From contig NZ_OOHJ01000030.1 of the NCBI RefSeq assembly GCF_900323885.1, positions 186,001 through 250,000 of the forward strand: a stretch of 64,000 nt of DNA, given 5' to 3'. Below are positions 8,126 to 16,848 of this stretch, in pieces. The notes under the pieces are model-generated. The model ran no database searches, had not been told where the DNA came from, and worked only from the letters and a program-made list of their open reading frames with translations. Within the stretch, counting starts at the first letter, position 1. Every line of letters starts with the position of its first letter. The stretch is from [Actinomadura] parvosata subsp. kistnae. Its GTDB lineage: Bacteria; Actinomycetota; Actinomycetes; Streptosporangiales; Streptosporangiaceae. A program made the position numbers and the translations under genes.

Positions 8126-8764
8126 ATGAAGATCACCGTTCAGGACCTGATGACCACCGACGTCGCAGCCGTCCATCGCGAAGCTTCCTTCCACGCCGTG
8201 GCCGAGCTTCTCATGAGCGCGGGCGTTGCCGGTGTGCCCGTCGTCGACGACGACGACCATGTCCTGGGCGTCGTCTCCGAAGCCGATCTCCTCACCAAGG
8301 CGGAGTTCAAGCAGCGGTACTACGGCGACGCCTACCGGCCTCCGCTCCGTGCGCGCATCCGCCACGTCGCCGGCGTCGGCCGCCACGAACCCGCCGGTGA
8401 AACGGCCGGGGATCTCATGACCGCGCCTGCCCGCACCATCGCCCCCATGGCGTCCATCGTGACCGCCGCCCGGCAGATGGATCGTCATGGCGTCAAACGC
8501 CTGCCCGTCATCGACGCCGACGGCCGCCTCATCGGTATCATCAGCCGCCACGACCTCGTCAAGGTCTTCCTCCGCAGCGACGACGACCTCCTGAGACAGG
8601 TCAAGAACGCCATCCGCGCCGACGCCCTCGGGCTGAGTGTCACCGTCGCCGAGGGCCTCGTCACCATCTCCGGCGCCTTTCCCGAGCCCAGCCAGCCCGA
8701 CACCGCCCTGCGACTGGCGCAGGGAGTGGACGGCGTCGTGGCCGTGCGTCACTCTCTCACCTGA
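8126..8764 (+). CDS. CBS-pair protein with C-terminal BON domain
   Basis: 212 residues. CBS1 (MKITVQDLMTTDVAAVHREASFHAVAELLMSAGVAGVPVVDDDDHVLGVVSEADLL), a basic linker (YYGDAYRPPLRARIRH), CBS2 (DLMTAPARTIAPMASIVTAARQMDRHGVKRLPVIDADGRLIGIISRHDLVKVFLR), then a short BON-like domain (LSVTVAEGLVTISGAFPEPSQPDTALRLAQGVDGVVAV). CBS pairs bind adenine nucleotides and act as energy sensors; the M. tuberculosis counterpart Hrp1 (Rv2626c) belongs to the DosR regulon. The chosen ATG has a GGGGA site 7 nt upstream; an ATG at 8099 is in frame but lacks one. This copy is intact, unlike those at 6964 and 10891-12196. Confidence 0.92.
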   Translation: MKITVQDLMTTDVAAVHREASFHAVAELLMSAGVAGVPVVDDDDHVLGVVSEADLLTKAEFKQRYYGDAYRPPLRARIRHVAGVGRHEPAGETAGDLMTAPARTIAPMASIVTAARQMDRHGVKRLPVIDADGRLIGIISRHDLVKVFLRSDDDLLRQVKNAIRADALGLSVTVAEGLVTISGAFPEPSQPDTALRLAQGVDGVVAVRHSLT

Positions 8765-9204
8765 GGTGTCCGGACTCCTGCGGCCGGGCCGTCCGGGCAT
8801 GCCCTGCCCGGCTCCCGGGCGACCGCGATGACGACGGCGACCGCGGCCATGATGACCCGCGCCGCCACGGTGGCCAGTGACCACCAGGCGATCCACGACG
8901 TGGCGCAGTGCGCCTGGAGCAGGGCGGGCCAGTGCCGGATGGCCCACACCACGCCCGCGATGAGCGCTGCTCCCAGCGGGATCGACGGCGTAGGAGGACC
9001 AGCCGAACTCCTCGTACAAGGCGCGCACGAAGGACACGGCCGCCGCGCCGGTGCTCGAGGATCATCGCGGCGGTGACCGGACAGGCCGCCGCGAGCGCGG
9101 CCAGTGGCAGGCCGGGCAGGATCTGGGTCCCGACGTCCCGTTCCGAGGGCCTGGAACGGGACGGTGAGCAGGAGGACCAGAGCGAAGAACGCCACGCTAC
9201 GCAC
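8749..9204 (-). pseudogene. Relic of a CPBP-family intramembrane protease
   Basis: Pieces in two minus-strand frames resemble CPBP (CAAX protease and bacteriocin-processing) proteins: an N-terminal membrane helix MRSVAFFALVLLLTVPFQALG, then in another frame ALYEEFGWSSYAV (the EExxxR-type first motif, with the usual arginine replaced), then back in the first frame GAALIAGVVWAIRHWPALL (the second motif with histidine) and a membrane helix near the end. At least two frameshifts separate the motifs. It overlaps the 3' end of the CBS gene. Confidence 0.6.
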
Positions 9205-9309
9205 GGCTCACGACTCCGCCGGGGCGGCAGGACGGGCGAGCCGGCGGTGTGCCGGGCTCGCGTGGGCCGGCGCGGGCGGGTCCTCCAGGCATCTGAGTGG
9301 CGGCACATG

Positions 9310-9508
9310 CGGTGCTGCGCGGCTCCACCAGCTCCAGGTCGCAGCCGACCGCGGCGGGCTCCAGGCCGAGCAGGTTCACCGCCCATCCGGCACCGTCGGT
9401 GAGGGAGATGCCGACCGACAGTGGCCGGCCCGCCAGGTACGCCTCCCTCGCCGACAACCATCCGTTCCAGCGAGGGACGTGCTCTTCGCCTCGCGCCAGC
9501 CACCTCAT
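9310..9508 (-). pseudogene. Relic of a 4'-phosphopantetheinyl transferase
   Basis: A minus-strand frame from the ATG at 9508 reads MRWLARGEEHVPRWNGWLSAREAYLAG, then SVGISLTDGAGWAVNLLG and AVGCDLELVEPRS. The last block is the magnesium-binding GxDxE-type motif of Sfp-type phosphopantetheinyl transferases. Homology stops right after it, so the second half of the enzyme is missing. Confidence 0.55.
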
Positions 9509-9660
9509 GACGCCGCCATCCCTCGTTCCAGCGCGCCGATCATGACACGTCCGTACGACGAGGAGGTGGCCGTTGTCGGCACATGTCTCTCCCGCGAACG
9601 GACCGGCTGTAGGAACCTGGAGAGGTCGTACGTTTCGGCGCCCCGATACCGGTGAGAGGC

Positions 9661-10755
9661 ATGTCGGCCCAACCACGGACAAGACTTCGCCGCGGCAGGA
9701 TCACGTTGCTCATGATGCTGCTCTATGCCGTGGGCGGGACCGCCGTGGTGACGGTTGGCTTGCTGCTTGCGGGGCTGAGCATGGACACGTCGCTCGCCTT
9801 CGCGGGCCTGGCGTTCGGAGCCATCACCCTTGTCGTCGCCGAGCTGCGACAGCGCGAGTTGCCTCGCAAGAAGGTGGTTTACATCGGGATGGAGGACAGT
9901 CTCTTCGGGACCAACATCGTCGACGGCCTGCGTGCGGAACTGAGTGGGTCTTTCCCACACACGCTGACGATCTTGCTGCCCTCGCGGGAGAAGCGAGACC
10001 TGGTGCGCTGGCAGCGTGAGTGTCTCGGCCTCACCGATGTCCGTTCCGCGGATGCTTTGATCATCCTGCCGTGCCGTGATGACGGGGCTATCTGGGAAGG
10101 CCTCGTCGCTCTCGCCCAGAGGGGCGTGGCCATCATCGTGATCGACGTGGAGCCGCCGCAGGACTTCTTCGCCGACCGGCACGTGCCCGTCCCCATCTTC
10201 GTGGCCTCCGATTTTCCGGCAGGCGGACGGGCGGCTGGACGAGTCATCGCGGAGAGGCTGGCGCATCGCCCATCAGCGCGCGCGTTCGTCTGTATGGGCC
10301 CCGACTGGTCGAAACCGGGCTCGACCCGGACCAGCTGGTTGTTGTACGAACTGGCGCGCCAGGGCTGCCTCACCCGTACCACCGTCTTCGAGCTGACGTC
10401 CTGGGATCCGGAAAAGGTGGTGCCAACGGTGGTGGAGCGGCTGCGGCAGCTGCGATCGGAGCAGCTCATCGTCTTCGCGGGGACGGACTGGCTGCTGTCC
10501 GAGCTGAGCCAGAAAGTGCTCGCGACCGACGGTATCCGGGACGCGGTCGAGCTGATCGGCTACGACGGCATCCTGCGCAATGACGGGCGTCTCCTCGCCT
10601 CGGCCACCGCATTGGCGATCGCCACCATCGACACGCGTCCGGCAGCACAGGGACGTACCGCGGGGCAGGTCGTCCGCGAGCTGTACGAGAACCGCACCTC
10701 AGCCACCAGGTTTCTCGTGGAGCCGGTCGCCGTCACGGCTCCGACCTGGCGGTGA
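9661..10755 (+). CDS. Membrane-anchored periplasmic-binding-protein-like sensor
   Basis: 364 residues from the ATG at 9661 (GAGAGG site). Two hydrophobic segments at the N-terminus (about residues 15-36 and 40-60) are followed by a Peripla_BP/LacI-type sugar-binding domain: KKVVYIGMEDSLFGTNIVDGLRAEL, ALIILPCRDDGAIWEGLVALAQRGVAIIVIDVEPP, VASDFPAGGRAAGRVIAERL, LIVFAGTDWLLSELSQKVLA and ELIGYDG. There is no HTH, kinase or transporter partner next to it. It may sense a sugar or autoinducer on whichever side the domain faces; two membrane passes would place the domain in the cytoplasm. No DevR-like box is seen directly upstream. Confidence 0.75.
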   Translation: MSAQPRTRLRRGRITLLMMLLYAVGGTAVVTVGLLLAGLSMDTSLAFAGLAFGAITLVVAELRQRELPRKKVVYIGMEDSLFGTNIVDGLRAELSGSFPHTLTILLPSREKRDLVRWQRECLGLTDVRSADALIILPCRDDGAIWEGLVALAQRGVAIIVIDVEPPQDFFADRHVPVPIFVASDFPAGGRAAGRVIAERLAHRPSARAFVCMGPDWSKPGSTRTSWLLYELARQGCLTRTTVFELTSWDPEKVVPTVVERLRQLRSEQLIVFAGTDWLLSELSQKVLATDGIRDAVELIGYDGILRNDGRLLASATALAIATIDTRPAAQGRTAGQVVRELYENRTSATRFLVEPVAVTAPTWR

Positions 10756-10819
10756 GGCACTCGCTACGGCAACGGGTCCGGTCTCACCTGGGCGGGTCGG
10801 CCAACGACCGTCCCGCCTG

Positions 10820-10833
10820 GGGACTTCCGGCCC
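10820..10833 (+). promoter_or_regulatory. DevR-like box
   Basis: GGGACTTCCGGCCC, 57 bp before the start of the decayed CBS gene at 10891. The box survives although the gene does not. Confidence 0.65.
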
Positions 10834-10890
10834 TGCTCCCAGATGGCGTGCGGGAGGTGCGATGAGGGCGACCACGGAGGAGGTCAGCAT

Positions 10891-11308
10891 GCGTAGGACC
10901 GTCGCGAACGTGATGACGACCAAGGTCGTCTCCGTCACCGCCGCCACCCCGTTCAAGGACATCGCCGAGGCGCTCATCACCGGCGGCATCAGCGCCGTCC
11001 CGGTGCTGGACGACGACCAGCATGTGATCGGCATGGTCTCGGAGGCCGACCTGCTGCGCAAGGAGGAGTTCAGAGAGCTGTAGTGGATGGTGACGGCCGT
11101 CTGCAGGGCATCGTCAGCCGCCGCGATCTGGTCAAGCTGTTCCTCCGGTGCGATGAGGAGATCGCCGCCGAGATACGCGATGACATTCTCGACCGCGCAC
11201 TGTGGGTGAACACCGACGGCGTGCAGATGAGCGTGGAGCACGGCGTCGTGACGCTGTCCGGCTGGATGGAGCGCCGCACCGAAGCCGCCATCGCCGTCCG
11301 CATGACCG
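10891..11308 (+). pseudogene. Decayed CBS-BON gene, copy A of the triple array
   Basis: Begins with a good site (GGAGG) and MRRTVANVMTTKVVSVTAATPFKDIAEALITGGISAVPVLDDDQHVIGMVSEADLLRKEEFREL, then a stop at 11081-11083. The next bases jump to the second CBS domain (VDGDGRLQGIVSRRDLVKLFLRCDEEIAAEIRDDILDRALWV) and BON (GVVTLSGWMERRTEAAIAVRMT). Against the intact paralogue at 50914-51594 about 65 codons between the CBS domains are deleted. It ends abruptly at 11308, where it is joined to copy B. Confidence 0.88.
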
Positions 11309-11784
11309 GACCTGCTGCGCGGGAGTTCGAGCCAGACCCCCGCGCCACAGCCTGTCCCCGTATCAACGTCCCATGAGCCGCCGTCCCGGCGAGTCATGGA
11401 GCTCATGACCCACGAGGCGGTCACCGTCACGGAGACCACCGACGTCTCCGTCGCCATCGACCTCATGGTGGGCAAGAGGATCAGGAGCCTGCCCGCGGTC
11501 AGCGCGAGCGGATCGTCGGCATGGTCAGCCGCGGCGACCTGATGGCAATGCTGGCCCGCATCGACGAGGACCTGTGCAAGGCCGTCATCGACGCGCTGCG
11601 GACGCACCATCCCTTCGGCCCGAGCTGGGATGTCACCGTCCGCGACGGTATCGCCGAGTTGAGCGGGCCGCCGCACGAGCACGCCAACAAGATCGCGGAT
11701 GTGCTCGCCCGTACCGTGCCCGGCATCGTCCGGGTCAAGCACCTCAGGAGAGCACCATGCCCAGCATCGTCGCAGACGTCATGA
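11309..11784 (+). pseudogene. Decayed CBS protein, copy B of the triple array (5' deleted)
   Basis: Starts within the protein at DLLREFEPDPRA and shows at least two frameshifts: RVMELMTHEAVTVTETTDVSVAIDLMVGKRIRSLPAV, then in a new frame RIVGMVSRGDLMAMLARIDEDLCKAVIDALRTHHPFGPSWDVTVRDGIAELSGPPHEHANKIADVLARTVPGIVRVKHLRRAP. It is collinear with the intact gene at 51597-52202. The first roughly 55 codons, together with the end of copy A, are removed by one deletion. The intact pair overlaps by ATGA; here that stop has become ATGC, so the frame runs on to 11784. Confidence 0.88.
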
Positions 11785-12196
11785 CCACCGACGTCACCGC
11801 CGTCAACCAGAACGCCTCCTTCCACATCGTCGCCGAGCTGCTCATTGACAAGGGCGTCAGCGGCGTACCGGTCCTGGACGACGACAATCACGTCGTCGGC
11901 GTCGTCTCCGAAGCCGATCTGCTGGCCAAGGAGGAGTTCAAGGAGCACTACTACGGCGACGACTACCGTCCCCCGCTGCGCGCCCGCGTCCGTCGCACCG
12001 CCGGCAGCGGCTACCGCAAGTTTCCTCGGCGAGAGCGCCGGCGCGCTGATGACCTCCCCGGCCCGCGTCATCGACCCGGACGCGCCCGTCGTGACCGCCG
12101 CCCGGCTCATGGACCGCCAGCGTCGTCAGCGTCTACCACGAGCTCGGCTAGAAGCACGACGACATCGCCGACCTGTCCATGTGGGGCGGAGCATCG
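11757..12196 (+). pseudogene. Decayed CBS-BON gene, copy C of the triple array
   Basis: MPSIVADVMTTDVTAVNQNASFHIVAELLIDKGVSGVPVLDDDNHVVGVVSEADLLAKEEFKEHYYGDDYRPPLRARVR follows the intact paralogue at 52199-52882, then a shift near 12020 (GESAGALMTSPARVIDPDAPVVTAARLMDRQ). CBS2 and most of BON are then deleted, leaving only the last codons (KHDDIADLSMWGGA with an in-frame TAG before it). The same order and gene overlap as the intact array prove a duplicated block. Confidence 0.88.
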
Positions 12197-12208
12197 GTGG
12201 GTGAAGGC

Positions 12209-12795
12209 ATGAGGATTACCGTGCTCGGCGCCGGTTCTTGGGGTACCACCTTCACTCTGACCTCGACGCTCGGCGACCGACGACCTCGAGGCCGCCGCGG
12301 CCAGGGCTCGGAGTCTGATCATCGGTGTGCCCTCGCACGCCTTCCGCCGCGTGCTCGAACGCGCGCGGGGGCACGCCTCGCCCTGGATCCCGGTCGCCGG
12401 CCTGGCCAAGGGTTGGAGGAAGCAACCGACCCGCGCATGACCCACATCATCGAGCAGGGGCTGCCCGGCCAGCCGGCGGCGGCGCTGACCGGGCCCAACC
12501 TGCCAGGGAGATCCTCGCGGGCAAGGCCGCGGCCACGGTCATCGCGACCGGGAACGAAACCGTCGCCACCATGCTGCAGGAGATCCTGCAGCGCGGCTAC
12601 CCCCAACGGCGACGTGACCGGCTGCGAGCTCGGCGACGCGCTCGCCGACATGATCATGACGGCGGAGGGCGTGCGCACCACCTCGGTGGCGGTGGGGCTG
12701 GGCGATCGGCACGGATTGGAGCTGCTGATCTGCCGTACCGTTCATCGGGTGCGAATCGGCGAGATCACCGCGCGTGACGCCTACGCGGGTCTGCG
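12209..12795 (+). pseudogene. gpsA: Relic of glycerol-3-phosphate dehydrogenase [NAD(P)+]
   Basis: Begins MRITVLGAGSWGTTF, the GxGxxG dinucleotide-binding start of GpsA. Later pieces in shifting frames are ARSLIIGVPSHAFRRVLERARG, PWIPVAGLAKGLEEATDPRMTHIIEQGLPGQPAAALTGPNL, EILAGKAAATVIATGNETVATMLQEILQRGY, NGDVTGCELGDAL, MTAEGVRTTSVAVGLGDRHGLELLICRTVHRV and GEITARDAYAGLR. The central catalytic part (roughly 110 residues) is deleted and there are at least four frameshifts. The native enzyme makes sn-glycerol-3-phosphate for lipids. It sits next to the Tgs-like acyltransferase gene, whose 3' end it overlaps. Confidence 0.85.
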
Positions 12796-14175
12796 CCACT
12801 CCCCCGCGGGCACGAAGTCCGGCCCCTGGAGAAGGCGGTCCTGCCCGCCGGGGAGTGCCAGACGGGTGAGGGCTGTCATGGCCTCGCGGGCGCCGGCGGC
12901 GAAGGACGGCAGACACGCCAGCTCGGGTGCGGCGTTGACGGTCATGACCAGCGTGCCTGCGTAGGACAGCACGGCTACGGCCAGCGGCACTCCGGCCGTG
13001 ATGGGCGCGATCGGGTACACGGCGGCCAGGCGTGAGCCGTCGAGCCACAGCGGCGTGGTCGGGCCCGGCACGTTGGTCACGTACAGGTTGAACCGCTCTG
13101 AGCCGTGACGGCGTATCCAGCTCATCATGAGGCGCATCACGAGCATCGGTGGCCGCCACGAGGGGGCGGTGGCCCGGTCGGCCTTGGCCGCGCGTGTCTG
13201 AGCGGTGACCCGGGCCAGCGCCCGCCTCGGGTCGGGCTCGTCCAGCGGCAGCGAGATCATCATGGGGGCGCTGCCGCCCGCGTTGCGCAAGCCGGGCGCG
13301 GCGGCCACGGGCACCGACACCCGCAACGCGTAGCCGGTGACCGGCTCACCTGAGGCGGTCAGCAGCCGGCGTACCCCGAACGTGGTGAGGGTCAGGGCGA
13401 CGTCGTTGACCGTCGCGTCGAACGCGTGTCCGGCTCGTTCGACCTCGACGAGCGGCCAGGCCGCGGTCGCGAGGTGGCGGCGGCCGTCGCGGACGACCGG
13501 GAACGGCAGGCTCGGCACCCGCGGGCCGATGGTCTTGTACGTTGTCGCAAGGCCGGCGCGCAGCGCGCGGAGTTTCGCGAGAAGGTTCGGAATTTCCCTG
13601 AGTGCCTGCCACAGGGCGGCCGCCTTCGCCACCGCCGCGTCCCTCACCAGGTGTCCCGTCGATGGAGGCGGAGCCGCGCGCCACCGCACGCTCTCCTCCG
13701 CCGGTTCCTGGGAGGTGGCGCTCAGCAGCACGTCGGCCAGAGCCACGGCGGTCTTACCGTCGGCCAGCGTGTGGTGCAGGGCCAGCACCAGGCCGATGCC
13801 CTTGTCCAGGCCGGTGACGCAGAGCAGCCGCCACGGGGCCCGGTGGAGGTCGAGCGGCTCGGCGATCCGGGTCGCCGCCCAGTCGAGAAAGTCCGCGCCG
13901 CGCGGCAGAGCGACCAGTTCGATGTGCTGGGCGAGATCGAACCGCTGGTCGTCAACCCACAGGGGCGGGCCCTGCCAGAACCGGGTGAGCTGGACGCGGC
14001 GGCGCAGCATCGGCCCGCGGTGCAGGCGAGCGCTCACCAGTGCACGCAATCGCTCGATGTCCACCGGGCCGCGTCGTTCCACGACGCCGGCCATGCCGAT
14101 GTTCATGTTCATCGGGGAACCGGGCTCCTGGGCCCAGATCATCATCATGTCCCCGGCGCTCAGACGCTCGATCAT
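12781..14175 (-). CDS. Wax ester synthase/diacylglycerol acyltransferase (WS/DGAT, Tgs-like)
   Basis: 464 residues, ATG at 14175 after a GAAGGAG site. It makes triacylglycerol or wax ester from acyl-CoA and diacylglycerol or alcohol. The catalytic HHxxxDG motif is present (LALHHTLADGKTA, about residues 130-140), as are the family start MIERLSAGDMMMIWAQEPGSPMNM and the C-terminal DUF1298 blocks (NDVALTLTTFGVRRLL, NLYVTNVPGPTTPLWLDG). M. tuberculosis Tgs1 (Rv3130c) is the classical DosR-induced lipid-storage enzyme, and a DevR-like box lies 61 bp upstream here. It is not part of an operon. Length is normal and no defect is seen. Confidence 0.93.
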   Translation of the reverse strand: MIERLSAGDMMMIWAQEPGSPMNMNIGMAGVVERRGPVDIERLRALVSARLHRGPMLRRRVQLTRFWQGPPLWVDDQRFDLAQHIELVALPRGADFLDWAATRIAEPLDLHRAPWRLLCVTGLDKGIGLVLALHHTLADGKTAVALADVLLSATSQEPAEESVRWRAAPPPSTGHLVRDAAVAKAAALWQALREIPNLLAKLRALRAGLATTYKTIGPRVPSLPFPVVRDGRRHLATAAWPLVEVERAGHAFDATVNDVALTLTTFGVRRLLTASGEPVTGYALRVSVPVAAAPGLRNAGGSAPMMISLPLDEPDPRRALARVTAQTRAAKADRATAPSWRPPMLVMRLMMSWIRRHGSERFNLYVTNVPGPTTPLWLDGSRLAAVYPIAPITAGVPLAVAVLSYAGTLVMTVNAAPELACLPSFAAGAREAMTALTRLALPGGQDRLLQGPDFVPAGEWRRPA

Positions 14176-14236
14176 GATGCATCGCTCCTTCGCGAGGCTT
14201 TCCTCCGAGCATCACCGAGGGCCGCCGCGCCAGGCA

Positions 14237-14250
14237 GTGTCTTTGGTCCC
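14237..14250 (-). promoter_or_regulatory. DevR-like box
   Basis: GTGTCTTTGGTCCC (GGGACCAAAGACAC on the minus strand), 61 bp upstream of the WS/DGAT start. Confidence 0.55.
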
Positions 14251-14478
14251 TCGACGCGGGGCCCTTCGCCGCTGTCCCTGGCCGCGCGAGGGAAGAACGA
14301 TGAAAGCGTCCCGGCCTACAGGTGAACCGATCATGATCGGTGGCACGCGTGATCACCGAAAGGCCCGCCCTCAATGCGGAACTGCTGACCAGCAGGCACG
14401 GCGCAGACGAGCTGCTCGCCGGTCAGGACGACACGATCACCGCAAGGTCCACCGCACATCCAGCCGTGGAGGGGTGCC
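14251..14478. other. Intergenic stretch without a clear gene
   Basis: A short plus-strand frame from 14340 (MARVITERPALNAELLTSRHGADELLAG) has some coding character but no recognisable family and runs out of frame into the next gene. It may be another relic. Confidence 0.4.
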
Positions 14479-15906
14479 GTGAGCGACGAACACCTGCCCC
14501 GTATCATCCAGGGCGGCATGGGGGTGGCCGTCTCCGACTGGCGACTGGCCCGGGCCGTCTCCCGGCTGGGCCAGCTCGGCGTGGTCTCGGGCACGGCCAT
14601 CGACCTGGTGTGCGCGCGCCGGCTGCAGCTCGGTGACCCGGGCGGCCACGTGCGCCGCGCACTGGCGCGCTTCCCCATCCCGGAGATGGCGCGGCAAGTC
14701 ATCCGCACTTTCTACATTCCCGGCGGCAAACCGCCAGGGATCCCGTTCCGGCCGGTGCCGCGGTACTCGCTGCGGCCGGGCCGCGCGCTGGTGGCGCTGA
14801 CCGTCGTGGCCAACTTCGCCGAGGTGTACCTGGCCAAGGAGGGACATGACGGGCGGGTAGGCGTGAACTACCTGCGCAAGATCGAGCTGCCGATCCCGTT
14901 CGCCTGCTACGGCGCCCTGCTGGCCGGGGCCGACCACATCCTGATGGGCGCGGGCAACCCGGCCGAGCTGCCCGCGCTGCTCGACCGGCTGGCCGGCCAT
15001 CGTCCGGTGGCGCTGCCCGTACGGGTGCAGGGAGCGGCCTCCGCCGACGGCGACGCCTTCGTGGAGTTCGACCCGGCGGACCTGTGGCAGGCGCCGCCGC
15101 CGATGCTGCGGCGGCCTCGGTTCGAGGCGATCGTGGCCTCGGTCGACCTGGCCGCCGCGCTGGCCGCCGACCCCGTGACCCGGCCCGACGGTTTCGTGGT
15201 GGAGGGGCCGCCGGCGGGCGGGCACAACGCGCCGCCGCGCGGCCCGCGCCGCCTGGACCCTGCCGGACAGCCGATCTACGGCGAGCGTGATGTGGTCGTC
15301 CCGGAGGAGATGGCGGCGGTCGGCCTGCCGTTCTGGATGGCCGGCGGGTACGGCAGCCCGGACGGGCTGGCCGCGGCGCTGGCCGGGGGCGCCACCGGGA
15401 TCCAGGTCGGCACCGCGTTCGCGTTCTGCGCCGAGTCCGGCATGGCACCGCTGCTGAAGAAGGCCGTGCTGGCACGCGTGGCGCGCGGGGACGCCCGCGT
15501 GCGCACCGACCCGCGGGTCTCACCGACCGGATTCCCGTTCAAGGTCGTCGACCTGGAGGGCACCGTGGCCCGCGAGGACGTCTACGCCGACCGGCCCCGC
15601 CTGTGCGACCTGGGCGTACTGCGATCGCCGTACCGCAAACCGGACGGCTCGATCGGCTACCGCTGCCCGGCCGAACCGGTCGAGGTCTACCAGCAGCGGC
15701 GCGGCGGACGCGTCCAGAACACCGAAGGCCGCCGCTGCCTGTGCAACGCCCTGCTGGCCACCGCCGGCTACGCCCAGGAGCGCCCCGGCGGCTACGCCGA
15801 GCCAGCCATTGTGACCTGCGGCACCGACCTGACCGCCATCCGCCACCTGGCCACGACCCACCCCGGCTACACCGCCGCCGACGTCCTGGCCTACCTGCTG
15901 CAATGA
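14479..15906 (+). CDS. Nitronate monooxygenase-like FMN enzyme (2-nitropropane dioxygenase family)
   Basis: 475 residues with a GTG start at 14479 after GGAGGGG. The start IIQGGMGVAVSDWRLARAVSRLGQLGVVSGTAID is the FMN-binding TIM-barrel entrance of the NPD family. GFVVEGPPAGGHNAPPRG (with the GGHN catalytic-type block) and PFWMAGGYGSPDGLAAALAGGATGIQVGTAFAFCAESG are the phosphate-binding part. A Cys-containing C-terminal extension (LCDLGVLRSPYRKPDGSIGYRCPAEP, GRRCLCNALLATAGY) follows, as in the longer NMO/enoyl-reductase-like subgroup. The likely role is flavin-dependent oxidation of nitronates or a related redox step; the substrate is not known. Confidence 0.85.
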   Translation: MSDEHLPRIIQGGMGVAVSDWRLARAVSRLGQLGVVSGTAIDLVCARRLQLGDPGGHVRRALARFPIPEMARQVIRTFYIPGGKPPGIPFRPVPRYSLRPGRALVALTVVANFAEVYLAKEGHDGRVGVNYLRKIELPIPFACYGALLAGADHILMGAGNPAELPALLDRLAGHRPVALPVRVQGAASADGDAFVEFDPADLWQAPPPMLRRPRFEAIVASVDLAAALAADPVTRPDGFVVEGPPAGGHNAPPRGPRRLDPAGQPIYGERDVVVPEEMAAVGLPFWMAGGYGSPDGLAAALAGGATGIQVGTAFAFCAESGMAPLLKKAVLARVARGDARVRTDPRVSPTGFPFKVVDLEGTVAREDVYADRPRLCDLGVLRSPYRKPDGSIGYRCPAEPVEVYQQRRGGRVQNTEGRRCLCNALLATAGYAQERPGGYAEPAIVTCGTDLTAIRHLATTHPGYTAADVLAYLLQ

Positions 15907-15985
15907 CGAGCAGGGCAATGGTCCGCGAACCGACACCCTCACCCACTCGCGCACGAGGTCGCGATCACGGCCTCGACGACGGGCT

Positions 15986-16717
15986 TCAGGTGACACCGTG
16001 GCTGACCGAGCCGAGCACGGCAGCGGCGAATCCGCCCAGGCCGCGTGACCCCACCACCACGAGGTCGGCCGAGGCGCCGGCCGCGGCAAGGACGGCCACC
16101 GGATGCCCGTCCTGCACGATGTCGATGATCTCGACGTCCGGCCACTTGGCCCGCCACGGATCCACCCGCTGAGCCGCCTCGCGGGCCGTGTCCACGAAGG
16201 CGGAGGCATGCCATGGTCTCCGCGCGAAGACGACGCGCAGCGGCACGCGACGCGCGCCGGCCTGCTCCACGGCGTACTCCATCGCGGCCTCGGCATGCTC
16301 GGAGCCGTCGTGACCGACGACCACCCCGCCCTGCGGGGTCCCCGGCGGGTCACGCACGATGACGACCGGTCCGGCGGCGTGCCCGACCGAGCCGACCACC
16401 ATCCCGGCGAACCCGCCCAGCCCGCGACTGCCGAGCACCACGCTGTCGGCCGGCCTCGATTCGGCGATCAGGGCATCCACGGAGTTCCCCGGCAGCAACT
16501 CGGTGATCACCGGGACGTCGGGGGCCAGTCCGCGCGCCCGGTCGGCCGCCGCGGCCAGCGCCCCGGCGCAGTACTCCACGGCGCCGTAGGGCCGCTGCTC
16601 GCACACGTGCACGATGCGCAGCCCGAGCCCTCGGCGGCGGGCATCGGCCGCGGCCCACTCCACGGCCGTGCGCGCCGGAGCGGACCCGTCCACGCCGACG
16701 ACGATGTTGAGCGTCAT
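15986..16717 (-). CDS. Universal stress protein, two-domain, shortened C-terminus
   Basis: 243 residues. Domain 1: MTLNIVVGVDGSAPARTAVEWAAADARRRGLGLRIVHVCEQRPYG ... VVLGSRGLGGFAGMVVGSVGHAAGPVVIVRDPP. Domain 2: GVVVGHDGSEHAEAAMEYAVEQAG ... DLVVVGSRGLGGFAAAVLGSVSHGVT. Both have the GSRG-x9-GS ATP site, but domain 2 stops at SHGVT where paralogues continue with LHHAxCPVAVV, so the last strand is lost. It is a paralogue of 27725-28567. The start has a GAGGGGAGGAGC site. An irregular DevR-like box lies upstream. Confidence 0.9.
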   Translation of the reverse strand: MTLNIVVGVDGSAPARTAVEWAAADARRRGLGLRIVHVCEQRPYGAVEYCAGALAAAADRARGLAPDVPVITELLPGNSVDALIAESRPADSVVLGSRGLGGFAGMVVGSVGHAAGPVVIVRDPPGTPQGGVVVGHDGSEHAEAAMEYAVEQAGARRVPLRVVFARRPWHASAFVDTAREAAQRVDPWRAKWPDVEIIDIVQDGHPVAVLAAAGASADLVVVGSRGLGGFAAAVLGSVSHGVT

Positions 16718-16778
16718 CCCGCTCCTCCCCTCTCGAATCCCTCACCCCGAACCTCACGCCAGGAGACCGCCGACGCAC

Positions 16779-16792
16779 GGGGCCGAGGTCCC
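16779..16792 (-). promoter_or_regulatory. Irregular DevR-like box
   Basis: GGGGCCGAGGTCCC; the arms are good but the spacer is one base shorter than the usual GGGCCGAAGGTCCC. It lies 62 bp before the USP start. Confidence 0.4.
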
Positions 16793-16848
16793 GGGCACCG
16801 CGGCCATGGGTCCTCCGCCGCGCGCCCAGGGCCCGGGTCCCCGCCCGT

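Noticed and set aside
9120-9142. GGTCCCGACGTCCC as a box before the CPBP relic
   Set aside because: Both arms read TCCC instead of facing each other as GGGAC/GGCCC, and it lies inside the relic.
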